Made by a program: the position numbers and the translations under genes
Shown: in pieces, positions 1 through 12,500 of the stretch
Layout: the number at the start of each line of letters is the position of its first letter
Numbering within the stretch: the stretch's first letter is position 1
Assembly (NCBI GenBank): GCA_032358255.1
Contig: JAULBX010017414.1
Span: forward strand, 1-64,000
Direction of reading: 5' to 3'
Length of the DNA stretch: 64,000 nt
Source: Heterotrichella gracilis
Taxonomy: Eukaryota > Sar > Xanthophyceae > Tribonematales > Xanthonemataceae
Notes under the pieces: generated by a model
What the model was told of the DNA's origin: nothing
Database searches by the model: none
What the model saw: only the letters and a program-made list of their open reading frames with translations

Positions 1-67
1 GTACCCCCCCCCCCCCCCCCCGCTCTCCCCCCCTCACCCCTGAGGGTTCCCCACCCCCCACCTGCAG

Positions 68-224
68 GCGCCTGCGTGGCCAGCTGCGGCAGCGCGACGC
101 GGAGATGGCCAAGCTGGTGTCGCGCGTGTTTTGCCTCCAGGACGCGCTGCAGGCGCCGCGGCGCGTGCCCATCATTCGCCACACCTCATGCAGCTTCTCA
201 GTGCTCCCGGGGGAGCTGCTGTGA
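68..224 (+). CDS. Last exon of an unidentified gene (5' part outside the window)
   Basis: A pyrimidine-rich tract ending in ctgcag at 62-67 looks like an intron acceptor. From 69 a frame stays open to a TGA at 222-224, giving about 51 residues. The peptide begins with a charged, helix-prone stretch (RLRGQLRQRDAEMAKLVSRV) that could end a coiled coil, and finishes ...SFSVLPGELL. Exon entry is in phase 2 (one leading base). I do not recognise the family. The only support is the splice signal, the strong GC3 bias shared with the other exons of this window, and the fact that the reading frame closes cleanly. Everything upstream is missing, so function cannot be assigned. Confidence 0.45.
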
Positions 225-3200
225 CTCACTCTGTGGTGGGGTGGTGGGGTCTGACGGTGGCGCAGGCGTGCACATGCCCACAGCTGGAGAGTCTTGAATC
301 GGCAAGGTTGGCGGGGGAGCTACTGTGACTCAGCTATTGGGTTTGGCGGTGGCTCAGGCGCAGGCACAGGTGCAGGCGCAGGCAAGACCCGGAGTCAGCT
401 TTTTGGTCATGCAGTGAGGAGGGGGGGAGCAGGATGGGGAGGCGGGTGGGTGGGGGTCCTTGCCGTATCGGTGGGCGCCCGTGCTAGGTGGTGGGGTCAC
501 ACTAGCGATGAGGTGGGGATGACTGTGCCATATTGGCGGCCTGCGGAGGTGGGCGGTGGGGAGTTGGGTGGCAGCGGATGTGGGGTATGGCTACACCACG
601 TGTGCCTTGAGGGGCCTGAGGGAGCTCTCGAGTGGATTGATGCGGGTTTGGTTGCCTTTTTTGAGGCGGTACTCAAAACTGTCACATTGTGGTGATTGGG
701 TTTGGGTTTGGGCTTGTTTGTGGATGTATTGTGGCAATGAGGTGTATGGGCGTCACAAGGAGGGTTTGGGTAGTGCTGTTGGTTTTGTAGTGTCCTGCTG
801 AGCACTGTGTGTTACACCAGGGCTGCCAGTTTGTGGACTTGTGTGCGCCTAGCGCCGCGTTTGTATGTATTTGTTATGACACAGGTGTTGTATACCGCGC
901 AGCAGGGTTACATGTAGCAAATGTGCCTATCAGATTGAGGCGGCGCCCTTTTCCCGCTGCTTCCCAGCAAGTATCTGCGCCGGGCAGGCACCTCACTAGT
1001 CTGGCTCATTTGGGGTTTATGAGGCCAAGTGGCTGTCCCTTGTTTCCACTAAAATATTCCTTCACCTTTAAGAGTCCAGCGGTGTGTATGTATGCGTGTG
1101 TATATATGCGTGAGGGTGTGTCCAGCCCCATAAGTGGGTTTGCAACTTTGCCTAGAAAGCGCTCTGCAGCTGGGTGCTTCTTGGGGCGGTTGTCCTTTTG
1201 GCCGTGTGTATTGTCGGCACGCGTGCAGTAACACTATGTATTTTTCAGCTGGTTTGTTGTACCAGGCTGAGGCCAGACAGTTTTTATCAAAGAGGGGCGT
1301 GTGCTCCCTGTAAGTGTGTGTGGTGTCTGCCACGTTGAATCCTACAACCTTTTTTAGCACCTTTCAATCATGCGCTCACCTAGCAAGTGTGTGCATCTGG
1401 GGTTTCCTCCAGTGTCACTCCACCGTCCAACAGTGTGTATTTTGTATCATAATAGGCTTGAAGCTCCAAAGTTTGCTGGATGTTTGTTCACAGCCACGGT
1501 TGGCTGTGCTTTTGTATCATACCGGTCCTAAACATCACCCTCAGTTGTGTAGTCAGAAGTAGCAGAGTGCATGGCCACTTGCATGTGTGCAAGCCTACAC
1601 CGCTGGTGTCGCGCAAAGCTTGCTTGGCAGCTTGTTGGTTTGGTTCAGTCTGACAGTGTAACCAAGACCCAGTTCAGATTATCGGGAACCTTTGGCAGAT
1701 TATGATTATTTTGCGAGACCCTCCCCTGGGGACAGAAAACAAACCGCTAGATTGCCACCAATTGGCAAAGCTATTTTGAGGGCAGCCTGAGGTGTGAAGC
1801 TAGGCAACTGACTTGAATTGAATTCAGTTGCCGCACTTGAAGTCAACCAGGGCCTGCAAGGGTATCAGTAATAGCAGCATCGAGCAGCTGCGAGTGCACG
1901 TGCTGCAGCAGTCCCACCACCTTACTTTCCCTTCCATTCCTGGCAACTTGCAGGTCAGCTAAAGCTTCAGTGCCAAATGTGGTGTTTCAGCCACCGGCAA
2001 TGTGTCACTGACCACCCTTTGGAATGGTACTGAGCAGGTGGCTGCTTGACAATGGGCGCCACAGGGAATGCCACTTGCCCTCATTTTTCACTGGCAAGCC
2101 GTGTGAGCTTTGTTGTTGTTGTTGCCCCTGAACTCCGCCTTTGTGCGTCCCCTTCCTTCCTTCCTTGTATTGGGTGTTACAAAAAAATTGGCAACCTCGG
2201 CACCAAGGGGCTGCTCAACAATACTGCACGAGGCACGCACTTCAACGCCACCTCGTATAAACACGTAGGTGCAGCACACCCTAAGGGTTTGGGGTTTTAG
2301 GGTTGGTAAAATCCCACTAGCAGCCAACTTAGCCACCCGCTGGCAGCCAACTTGGCCACCATACGTATGAGAGCAGCATACCTCCTCCGAACCTCTACAT
2401 AATAGTACAGCCATTGCACGGCGGCGCGCTCTGGTGCGCGGCAACGCCCCAGTTGAGTGCAAGCAACAAAACCCTAGGTAAGGCTCCACGCAAGAACAAA
2501 ACCCTGAGCGTGGGTGTGTCGGGTGCAAGCGCAGTGCTGTCAGCGATCGATCGGTCACTTGGGGCGCAAGACCAGGGTCAACTGCAGGGATATCATGCAC
2601 AACTCAAAAAGAGACTGCGTGGAGGTGCACGCACCCCGACCTAGGGTACATCGCCAGAAGGGCTCCCATGCACTCAGCCAGGCAAGCACGCAGCCATTGG
2701 ACATGGGTATGAGCTCACCACACAGATGCATGCACGCAACCCCTCCAGAAAACCATAAGCCGGGCTGCAGTGCCCCACCCACCGTCCCAGCAATATGGGC
2801 GACGTGCAATAAAAAAACTAAAAAGCGATCCCTAAATCACGGTCCCCGGGGCCCCTCGGCTAAACCAGGCCAGCCACTGTGCAAAGTCAACAACTGTATA
2901 ACAACCGCCAACCGGCCGGTAGGTGTAGCAAACTAATATTGGACAAATTTGGTGGGAAACCAGAGGGGGTGGAGATTGTCCAGGGGTGAAGACCACAGAA
3001 TTTATACACCGGTGAAAATGGCGCAGGGAGAAAATACAAACAGGGCTGAAAAAGGCCTAGGAGGGCCTAATGCTGGGGCACCTGGCTGCCGGATGCTGCT
3101 TGATTTGAGGCACTGCTGCGCGGGTGTGATTGGGGGTGTAAAGTCACCTCTCGAGTCCAGAGTTTGAGCAGTGGGCGCCTCCTAGGGTTTCCATTGCTTA

Positions 3201-3242
3201 AACGGGGTGGCGGGAATAGGCTTGAATGGGCGGGTGGGTGGC
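225..3242. other. Non-coding interval: 3' region of the first gene and convergent spacer
   Basis: No convincing exon was found on either strand. The left part is G/T-rich with low-complexity tracts and is probably the 3' UTR of the gene ending at 224. TGTAA motifs, the usual chlorophyte polyadenylation signal, occur near 1308 and 1655. Short telomere-like patches lie near 2283-2305 and 2465-2510. A short direct repeat (cagccaacttrgccacc) occurs near 2322 and 2344. A CT-rich dispersed motif at about 2121-2165 recurs at 29641 and 41481. The interval lies between convergent genes. Confidence 0.5.
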
Positions 3243-6200
3243 TTACACGGTGGGGCCCACGGATGCGCCCTCCTGCAAAATGAGGGACGAGGGTCAGCCA
3301 ACCCGCTGAAAGCCACACTGGATTATAGTGCAGTTTTGGCAGATTTGAGGAGCATTTCACAGAAGATTTACATGAACCAGAACATACTTAAATACACAAC
3401 TCTGGCATATTCCCCGAATGCACGCACAAGACCCCTTCCCCTCCCCACTCACCATCTCCACCTCTCCCCCCTTGCCCTCCCCCTTGATGGGGTTGTCGTG
3501 CGTCTCAAACTCCTCCACGTGCTCGGTCTTGGCAAAGTGGTAGTCGATCTTGAACACGTACTTGAGGATGGCGTTGATGGCCAGGGTCATGAGCCAAATG
3601 CCGATGTAGGTGCCCAGGCCCGCAATCACACCTGTGACAAGAGTTTAGGGTTTAGGTTTTAGGGTTTGCATTGGGGTCATCAGCCAGATGCCAATGTAGG
3701 TGCCAGGGCACCTGCAGATGGGCTTAGGGCTTAGGGTTTAGGGTTCGCAATAGGGCTGTGTACAAGATGCAGGTACTCTGGATCATCCATGCCAATCCCA
3801 CCACAACAAGGGATCTTGTAGCGTTCAAATTCAAACAACATCCTATCCCATATTGCTCTCATAACCCTCGCACAACCCTGCTACAAAGCACCCCCCCCCC
3901 AGCCCAAAGCAACGCCTCGCCACCACCAAACCGCACGCCATGCAGCATCACTCCAATTATATATGCCAGTAGCATCACGGTGCCAACGGAGACCAATAGC
4001 ATGGCCTACTGCAATACCTGTCCCAGCCCCAGAGTACCCCTGCCCAGCCACACACAACCCTTTGAACAACCCTGAACGAAAGGGTTTCAAGTCCAGGGTG
4101 CGCCACTCACCGTATGCGATGGAGTAGGTCAGTGGCATGACCGCGATTGTGCAGAAGGCTGGGATTGCCTCCTGCAGGTCGTCCCAGTCGATGTACAGCA
4201 CGTTGAACATCATGAGCGCACCCACGATGATCAGGGCAGGGCCGGTGGCGTAGCCGGGGATGGAGGCTGCAGGGGTGGGGAGCAAGGGGTCAGAGGGGAT
4301 CAGAGGGTCAGAGAGGGGAAATAAAGGGCTCAAAGGGTGGGAAGCAGGGGAGCCCCGCCACGAGGTGAGGAACTTTGGGATGGGCAACATACCGCCCTCC
4401 AGCACCCATGCATGCATTGACGATGCAATGATGGTCAAGCCGAAGAAGAGTCTAGGGCTGTGGTTTGGCTGGCTCACCCAGCAGGGGGGCGAAGTACAGC
4501 GTCACCAACATGTAGAACCAGATAAATGCAAGGTACCCTAACCGGCGCCTCAGAAACTACCCAGCAGGGGGGCGAAGAAGAGCGCCACAAACATGTAGAA
4601 GGCCACCGTGATGATGGCGGTTGTGCAGGATACCCTAAATGGCGCCCCAAACCCTCCACTTACCCAGCAGGGGGGCAAAGAAGAGCGCCACAAACATGTA
4701 GAAGGCCACTGTGATAGCGGTGATGCCGGTGCGGCCGCCCTCGCGGATACCCGATGCCGACTCGATGTATGCGGTGACAGGTGGCACGCCCATCATGGAC
4801 CCGCACACAATGCCAAAGCCGTCGGAGCAGAAGGCCCACAGCTGGCCGGGGAAGGTCTTGTCCTCCACGTTCATGAAGTCTGCAGGGAGGGTGGGAGGGG
4901 GTCAGCTCACGGCTTCGAATTAAGGAGGGTTTGGGTCCTTAGTTTAGGGCCCAGCGCGTCAAAGCGGGACCACAGCTGGTTGGGCAAGCCCATGCACAGT
5001 AGTGTGGTGGGCGCAACCCACACATGCCCTACCAACCACCACCACCACCACCGCCACCCTCTCGGCATGCCCACAAAAGGTTGCCACAACCCCCACCCCC
5101 AACCAGGCGTCCCCCAACCCACGTGAACACACACAAGGAAAAACACTCACTTGGCACGTATTTGCCCACGAAGTTGGCCATGGTGTAGAGTGTCCCTGTG
5201 CAGTCGAAGAAGTCCACGTACAGCAGCGTGATGAGCGCCACCCACACGTCGGCCTTGCCCAGGTTGAAGTCAAAGGCAAGGCCGGTGAGGGACAGGGAGG
5301 GCGCGTCCACCACCTTCTTGAAGTAGTTCCAGCGGTCCTCGCCACCTGCGGGGAGGGTCAAGGGTTTAGGGTATAGGGTTATGGTCGGTGCAGCGCCAGA
5401 GTATACTACTTCCAGTGGTCCTAACTGCATGTGGGTGGTGGAAGGGGGGTGGATGGCACCCATGGTGTACACGCCACAGAAGTGGACCATCAGGTTCAGG
5501 TTCATGCCAACACATACCTTATGTGACATAAGCATTTAGGGTTCAGTGCCCACACACAAGGGTTTGTGCGCACCTGGGATGGCGGAGCCCTTGAGGTACG
5601 ACACGTCTGTGTTGGGGATCCAGGAGATGAAGGTGACAAACAGGATCCCCAGCATCATGGCGCCCTTGACGTTGTACTTGAGCGCCACTGCGATGATCAT
5701 GCCGCCGGAGATGCCCAGCCACATGGTGGGGGAGCGCATCTTCTTGGTGCCTAAAAGAAAGGGGGGGAGGGTAGGGGTCAGGGGCTGGGGGAGGAGGGGG
5801 TGGGCGGTGCAGGTGGTGAAGTTAAATATGCAAGGGGAGCGTAACACAGACACACACACACACACACACGGCAACAGGGCGCCAGACAAGGAAGGAAAGC
5901 GGCCGTGCACACACTGCAAGTTGCAGTTCCCGGAAGGCGGCTCCAGTTCCTCCGCTGTCCACCGCTAAACCCTGATATAGGGTTTTTGTGACTTCATGGA
6001 ATGGACATGCACTGCAAGCAGAGTTTGGCAAGCGTGCGCCCCAGTTCCACCACCGCCACCACTGCCAGTGTACATGAAGGGTTTGTGGGTTTACGGCACG
6101 CACTGCAAGAGTAGTTTGGCGATGGCGGGCCCAGGTTGACTGCCACTGCTGTGCCGTTGACCACGGTGCACAGGTCCAGGGGGTCCAGGGTGAGGGGGGT

Positions 6201-8670
6201 GTACTGGTGGGAGCGCTGGTCGGGGGAGCAGCCGCCTGGGGGGAAATACAAAACATTATTATTCAATCATTATCAAAGAAATATATATTAGATTTACTAT
6301 GTGGGGGTAGTGGGTCAGCAGGTGGGGGCTGTGGGGTGTGGGGGGAGAGGCAACAGCGTGCGTCACAAACAGAAAAAGCGAAAGGCAAACTTTGAGCATG
6401 GAGCGGGCGTTCAGGGTCAAAACATTGTAGGGTGCACGGGCTTAGGGTTTTTAGGGTGCGCACCTAGGGTGACCAGGGTAGCTGACTCGTAGGTGACTAT
6501 GCCGATACCCTCAGAGCCCTGCAGGCCAATGTGCGCCAGGAACAGACCAATGCCGACGGACATGGCCAGAATGAGGGTGCGGGGCACGAGGCCAATCATC
6601 TTGGTGCGCATGCCTGTGATGGCCAGCACGATGAAGATCCAGCCCTCGATGAACACAGCGGACAGCGCGGTCTGGTAGGTCACCTGGGGGAGGGGGTGGG
6701 GGGTGGTGAGGAGGTGGGCTGGTGCGGTGGGGGGGGGAGAGAGGGGGGAGTGAGGGCCCGCCACCTCCAGAGCCACCTCCAGAGTTTCAACCCAACCCTT
6801 ACAGTGGCAACAGCCTCTGTTCCTCTGTTGCAGTGCCACATAAGTATAAAATGCAACTTTACTCTTTACATGTCATTGCAATATGCCTATTTCAACCCCA
6901 ATCCATGCCACAGTCAGTTGTCCCCCTTCTTTACTGGGGATTGACAGCCAAGTTCCCACGTCAACACAAGCAGACATCTACTTCTTCACCAAACCCCCTC
7001 TACACTCTTGCGCTGCAGCCTCCCTCCAGGTCTTGCAAAGGACTTTAAACAAGGGTTTTGCCGTACACGGAGCATGTCCCCACGACGCCCACCACCTTGT
7101 GTTCACTCCCAGGGTTTTGGCAAGGTTTTTGGGGTTTTGGCAAGGGTTTTGAACGCACCGAGCCGGTCCCCATGAAGCCCACCACGTTGTACGTGAAGTA
7201 GGCGTTCACTCCCATGCCTGCGGCCAGGCCGATAGGCATGTTGGCCAGGGCTCCCATGAGGAAGGATGAGATGAGGGCGGACGCGGCTGTGGCGGTGATG
7301 AGGTTCTTCTTGAACTCGATCTGCGCCAGGGCAGGAAGGGCATCAGGGAGGTGTTGGGGGGCAGTTGAAGGGGGTGCTGGGGGCACTGAAGGATTATTGC
7401 GGACACACAGAGGGTGGCCAGTGAGGCTCATTGGAGACGCAGAGTGCTGGGTAAATGCAGTTTGAGTGGGGCACAGAATAGTGGGGAACTGCTACCCCTA
7501 ACCCCTACTCACGTGGGGAGCGTTGGCAGGGAGGAGGCACATATGGAAGGCACAGCACCTCTTTGAACAAGATGAGTGCAAGTAGAGGGCGAAGGGGGCA
7601 GGGGGCTCACCAGGCAGTCAGCCAGCGCACAGCTTCCAAAGTTGCATACAGCATCTTCGGGCGTGGAGGGGGTTGGGCAGTAGGCGATGTGGGGGTGGTT
7701 GGGCAGGCCTGGGAAGGGTCCGGTCTGCACAAGCGGGTGGGCACATCACGTCAGTCAGGGAGCCAGCACGAGCAAGGAGGGGAGCGGAAGACGTTAGTAC
7801 GCCTCAGGTATCGAGGTTAAAAAAAAGCTCACGTAAGTTCAAGCAAAAAGCTACGAAGCATATGGGTTTGCACGTGGACCATAGCCCCCTCGTGGGCGTA
7901 CGCAGGTGGGCGCATGCTTTCAATCACCCAATAACCCAGCATCACGCAACGTGAATAAACAAAGGCCAAGTCGGTTATTGACGCGTCCACACAACGTACC
8001 GGTGGAACTGCGCAGTACTGGGTCAGGCAGGGGCCTCCGGTGTCCTTGACGATGCCTGCGTTCACTGCCAGGATGTAGGCCATCTGCAGGGAAAGCACAC
8101 CGGTGGATTAGAAAGACGACCCGGTTGCAGAGAGGAAGCCGTCTTCAAAAGCGGTACGAGACACGAGGTGGGGTCACCCACACAGGGGTTGCAGGGGCAG
8201 GGTTGAGACTGTGCGTGTGGGCGAAGGGCAAAGGGGAGGGTGAAGAAGGAAATTTTGGATGTTCTTCACAGGGCACCAGGGCTTGTGGCACAACAGCAAA
8301 CAAGGCACCGCAAGCAAGGCCTTTCTCCACTCATTCACAGCGTGAGGGCTGCGCGAGCGCAGCCGCCAACGCCAGGTGCAAGCTTTTTCCGAGGCAGCAG
8401 CTGAAACCCCGTGTGTGGCTCACCGTTAGGAAGGTCACACTGCCCGCACGCAGCTCAATGAGGAACGTGGTGTTCCTCTCCTTGATTTTGAAGTACCTCC
8501 CCACCTACGGACACACGGGGGCCAGCTGGGATCGTCGTGCAAGGAGGGAAGGCAACAACTTGCCCAGGCATGCTTTGTCACCGCCTCATGTCACGCAGCT
8601 TGCGTAAGGGGGGTAGGGCACGCACGATTGAGGCCTCCACTTTCTCATTGATGGTGTCGAGGAACGTCAT
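3243..8670 (-). CDS. AZG: AzgA-type adenine/guanine (purine) permease, plant AZG-like
   Basis: Predicted proton-coupled purine permease of the plasma membrane, NCS2/AzgA branch, 596 aa; plant and fungal members are about 580 aa. Exons in coding order: 8670-8626, 8504-8424, 8083-8000, 7724-7611, 7320-7159, 6683-6464, 6235-6104, 5750-5574, 5345-5151, 4879-4664, 4266-4111, 3631-3453, 3272-3243; all phases join. Family blocks seen include [48 protein letters not shown] (about 140-160), [49 protein letters not shown] (about 440-455) and [21 protein letters not shown]. The fold implied is about 14 membrane segments. The start at 8670 gives a short N-terminus ([14 protein letters not shown]). The last 10-codon exon is inferred from a gtgagt donor after GEVEM and an acceptor at 3273; without it the frame would read to TGA at 3357. 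It is divergent from DiT1. Introns hold decayed copies of exon edges. Confidence 0.92.
3672..3718 (-). repeat. Decayed copy of the 5' edge of AZG exon 12, with acceptor
   Basis: Read on the minus strand, an acceptor-like ctgcag followed by GTGCCCTGGCACCTACATTG repeats the true exon 12 start at 3631 (acag, GTGTGATTGCGGGC, CTGGGCACCTACAT). The copy lies just upstream of the real acceptor in transcript order. It is flanked on both sides by telomere-like TTTAGGG runs (3644-3667 and 3721-3745). Confidence 0.75.
4483..4628 (-). repeat. Two decayed copies of the 3' edge of AZG exon 10
   Basis: The end of exon 10 (4664-4730, forward text cccagcaggggggcaaagaa) is repeated at about 4486-4525 and 4556-4628, downstream in transcript order. 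Both copies keep the CCCCCCTGCTGG exon end. One is followed by a usable-looking donor gtgagcc and the other by gtagtt. The nearer copy is about 90% identical to the exon over some 60 bases. They could act as decoy donors or as alternative exon ends. Confidence 0.85.
5904..6070 (-). repeat. Two decayed copies of the 3' edge of AZG exon 7
   Basis: The true exon 7 end near 6100-6150 (forward cactgcaagagtagtttggc) recurs at about 6008-6065 (tgcactgcaagcagagtttg) and more weakly at 5908-5960. The three copies are spaced about 95-100 bases apart. All lie in the intron that follows the exon. Confidence 0.7.
7045..7110 (-). repeat. Decayed copy of the 3' edge of AZG exon 5
   Basis: Forward text 7060-7110 (gtccccacgacgcccaccac, later gttcactccc) repeats the exon 5 end at 7159-7215 (gtccccatgaagcccaccac, later gttcactccc). 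The two copies are separated by ggttttggcaagg repeats. The copy is in the intron directly downstream of the exon in transcript order. Confidence 0.75.
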
Positions 8671-9509
8671 CTTGGCGACGTTCACCTCTCCGCCCAACGG
8701 AACACTTCGGTGGGGTGTTCGTCAACGATTGTGATGGAAGAGGTTGGAAGATATCTGCTCCAGTACAAAACCCCTGGCGGACGAAATCCCGCCACAAGAA
8801 ACCCGTCAACAAAACCTGGCAACAACCCAAGTTGCTAGCAAGTGGTAGCCTCCTACTGGGCGTCGACCTGCATCGAAGGCTGTCTTGTATCTGTTTGCGG
8901 CCTTGGTCGAAGGTGTTGACAAGCGTCTTTTTTGAAGCCAGGGAAGGTCGTTGACAAATATCCGGGTACACTTGCTGATGTGGCATGTAGCATGTGGCCA
9001 ACCGCATGACCGGCATGGGACGTCAGCCAATGGGTTGCCGCCAAATCGCTGCCGTTACTCACGCCACATGAACAAATGACGTCATGGTTAGGGCTGTACG
9101 GTACAAAAAGCGAGTCAAAGGGGAGCGTTTTACTTGCACATGACCGAAATTCCCTCCCCGTAATTCCACGGACGCCGGAGAAACCGGCAGCCGGGGTGAT
9201 TAGATTGTTTTTCTGATGAGTCTGAGGTTCTGATCAGGCCAATCAGAAGCTCATCCAACTGGGTCCAGGTGGCATTCTCATGGGATCTGCCTTGCCTTTC
9301 CACGAATTGTTGCACTTGGAAGTTTTGGGACTTTCACGAAACGGTCCCAAGGGCTTGCGGTTGCCTTCTTTCTTTCGGGAAGTGAACGACACCACTAGAC
9401 TAGAAGTGCAGGTTCAGTAGATTGACCTGCGTCGCAGCGGGGCGCGAGCTGTGTACTGTGTACTAGCCCAACACCATCACCCCCCGCGTTGCCCAAAAGC
9501 GTACCAACC
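8671..9509. promoter_or_regulatory. Shared upstream region of divergent AZG and DiT1
   Basis: 839 bases separate the AZG start codon (minus strand) and the DiT1 start codon (plus strand), so both promoters and 5' UTRs must lie here. I saw no convincing ORF, no clear TATA box and no long repeat. The sequence is mixed in composition, unlike the GC-rich exons. The assignment as a bidirectional promoter is inferred from position only. Confidence 0.5.
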
Positions 9510-12500
9510 ATGGCAGCAGCGTTCGCCTGCAAGCCGGTATTCGCCACTGCTTCAGCCCCTAGGCTGAGGGCTAGCAGGAGCACCCCAAGGGTCGTCGCCA
9601 GCGCCAGGCCGACAGCCCTGGGCGCCATCCATGGCCTCTCCTCGTCAATGTCCCTCGCCAAGCCGGTGTTCGGAGTGCCTCTGCTCGCCAAGCCAGCGCC
9701 CATGGCCCGTGCGGTCCACAAGACAGCTGTCCAGGCGTCCGCAGCCGCGCCCGCCGCGCCAGGTACCAGTTGGGGTCATCATGGGCGAGTCGTGGTGGTG
9801 CATGCACTTTATGCACTCCTCCAACCGAAAGGCCCGGCTTGCTGATGGCAGGGCTGAAGTGTTGAAACATTTAATATGGTAACAAACCACTACTGCGCGC
9901 TTGTTCGGCAAAAAAAACGCCCAATAAGTTGCCTAACATCCACACTCCACATTCAAAAGTCTCACCCCCATGTGCCTGACCATTTGTGCCCCCGGCCAGC
10001 CACCCCCAACACCCGCCACCACACAACCATATAAATAACTCTGCGCATCGCCCAAGCGCCATAATCAGGTAGCAAGCAGGCGGCGCCATGTTGAAACAAA
10101 GTGGGGCCCTAACCGTCCTGGCTTTAGCGGTGGACATTGGCGCAGCCGTGTGGTTCAAACTCCATGAACAAACTCCCTGTAAAAACGCGCTAACCTCAAG
10201 CAGACATCCCCTTCCCCCTCCCTCTATGCACACCACCACCGCCGCCACCCACACCCCTCACCCCGCCCGCACCCCCCAGGTGGCTTCAAGTGGGGCGCCA
10301 ACCTCAAGACCACCGCCATCGCGGTGGGCATTGGCGCGGCGGTGTGGGTCATCCCCCCCCCTGTGGGCGTGACCATCCAGGCATGGCACCTGCTGGCCAT
10401 CTTCCTGGGCACCATCGTGGGCATCATCACGCAGCCGCTGCCCCTGGGCGCGGTGGCCATGTGCGGCCTGGCGGTCAGCATGCTCACCAAGACGCTCACC
10501 TTTGCGCAGGCCTTCAGCGCGTTTGCCAACGAGATCCCGTACGTGTGCACGCTCTTTCAACCCTGACCCAAACCCTAAAACCTTTCAGCGCGTTTGCCAG
10601 TTAGATCCGGTACGTGTGTATACTCCACTTCACGCCCTAAAACCCTAAACCCTAAAAAACAGGGCCCATGTGCGGCCTGGGGATGAGCATGCTCACCAAG
10701 ACGCTCACCTTTGCACAGGCCTGGTGCGGGGCGGCGGCTGGTCATCAAGGCGCTGTGGGTGGCGCAGGCCTGTCCATCCACCCTGGTTGTAGGAACTGTT
10801 GTCAAAAATCTCCCAATCAGCTTTGGTGCTTGCATGCTGAAGTGCAACCAAGATCAGCCCTTCACCTCCACCTCTACCCCACTTAATCCTGCACCCCGCC
10901 GACGCAGGTGGCTCATCGCCATCGCCTTCTGGCTGTCCGGCGGCTTCATCCGCTCCGGCCTGGGCTCCCGCATCGCCTACGGCATTGTGTCGGTGTTTGG
11001 TAAGACCACCCTGGGACTCACCTACTCCCTGGTGGCGGCTGAGGCGCTGCTGGCACCTGCCATCCCCTCGGTGGCGGCACGCGCGGGAGGTATCGCGTTC
11101 CCCCTGGCCAAGGCGCTGTGCCTGGCGTGCGGCTCCGACCCAGCCAACGGTGCGCAAAAATCTCGTTGGTTGTGTTGGCATTTAGTCACTTGTATTATGG
11201 GGTCGGGGGCATGTTTGATTTCCAGCTCTTCTCTGAAATGTGTCTCGCTTTTATCTCAACACCCATTACCGTGTATTATATATCAAACCTCTTGTATTGA
11301 ATGAAGTGCTCGGGTTTTGTGGGGGCAGTGCAAAATGAGCAAACAATTAATCACAATTGTCCTCATTTTCTTTCCAGGCACTGAGAAGAAGATGGGTGCC
11401 TACCTGATGATGACCTGCTTCCTGTGCACCACCATCTCATCGGCCATGTTCATCACAGCCATGGCGGCAAACCCATTGGCGGTCAACCTGGCGCAGGAGT
11501 TCCTGGGGACTACCATCTCATGGGGCACATGGTGCGTGCAGGGGGAGTGATTTAGGGTTTAAGGTTTAGGCTTAGGACGCAGGACATCCTGGGGAACATG
11601 GTGCCTGGAGAGGGGGAAGGAGGGGTTGTAGGGCGCGGCATTTCTCGGGTACCCTCTCGAGCCAAGGGGATAATAAATAATAGGATAATAATAGTCCCAG
11701 CATCACCTTATTACCCTTGCTTTAAGGCGCAGGCATTTGTGGGATCACCCTCGCATGATTGCCTGCCCCCGGGGGTGCATTCCTCCGCCACTACCCACCA
11801 GCCGCTGGCTACATGCTCCAACCTGCAAAGGTTGATCCCCACCCTATCCAGCCTGACGTTATGCATTTCCTTCCCCAGGGCGCTTGCCGGCCTGGTCCCG
11901 GGGATCATCTGCCTGGTGCTCACCCCCCTCATCCTCTACGCCCTCTACCCCCCTGAGGTCAAGCAGACCCCCGACGCGCCCGCCAAGGCACGCGAGGAGC
12001 TCTCCAAGCTGGGGCCCATGTCTGTGGATGAGAAGATCACCGCATTTGCCTTCCTCACAACCATGAGCCTGTGGATCTTCGGGGCCTCGATTGGCGTGAA
12101 CGCGGTGGCTGCTGCGCTGGTGGGGCTGGTGATCCTGCTGGTGACTGGGGTCATCAACTGGAAGCAGTGCACCAGCGACAGCCAGGCCTGGGACACCCTG
12201 ACGTGGTTCGCAGGTGGGTGGGGGGTTGTCTGGGTGGTGGTAGGAGAGATGTGAGGGGAGGGGGAAAGGAGCTACGTTGCATTGTCAATGGTTGTGGCTG
12301 CTGGGCTGGGTGGGCTGGTGATCCTGCTGGTGACTGGGGTGAATCAAGTGGAGGCAGTGCACGAAGGACAGTCAGGCTGTGGACGCACTGATGTGGGCGG
12401 TGGAGGTGGATGTGTTGGGTTGGGGGGTGGAGGATCAGTGTTGCAGTGGGGTTTGTGTACTGCAACATGGAGCTGTCATGGTGTGGAGGGAGTGTGGGTA

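Noticed and set aside
3357-3452. Read-through end of the AZG protein to TGA at 3357
   Set aside because: A good gtgagt donor follows the conserved tail and a small downstream exon closes in phase; the read-through text is not conserved-looking.
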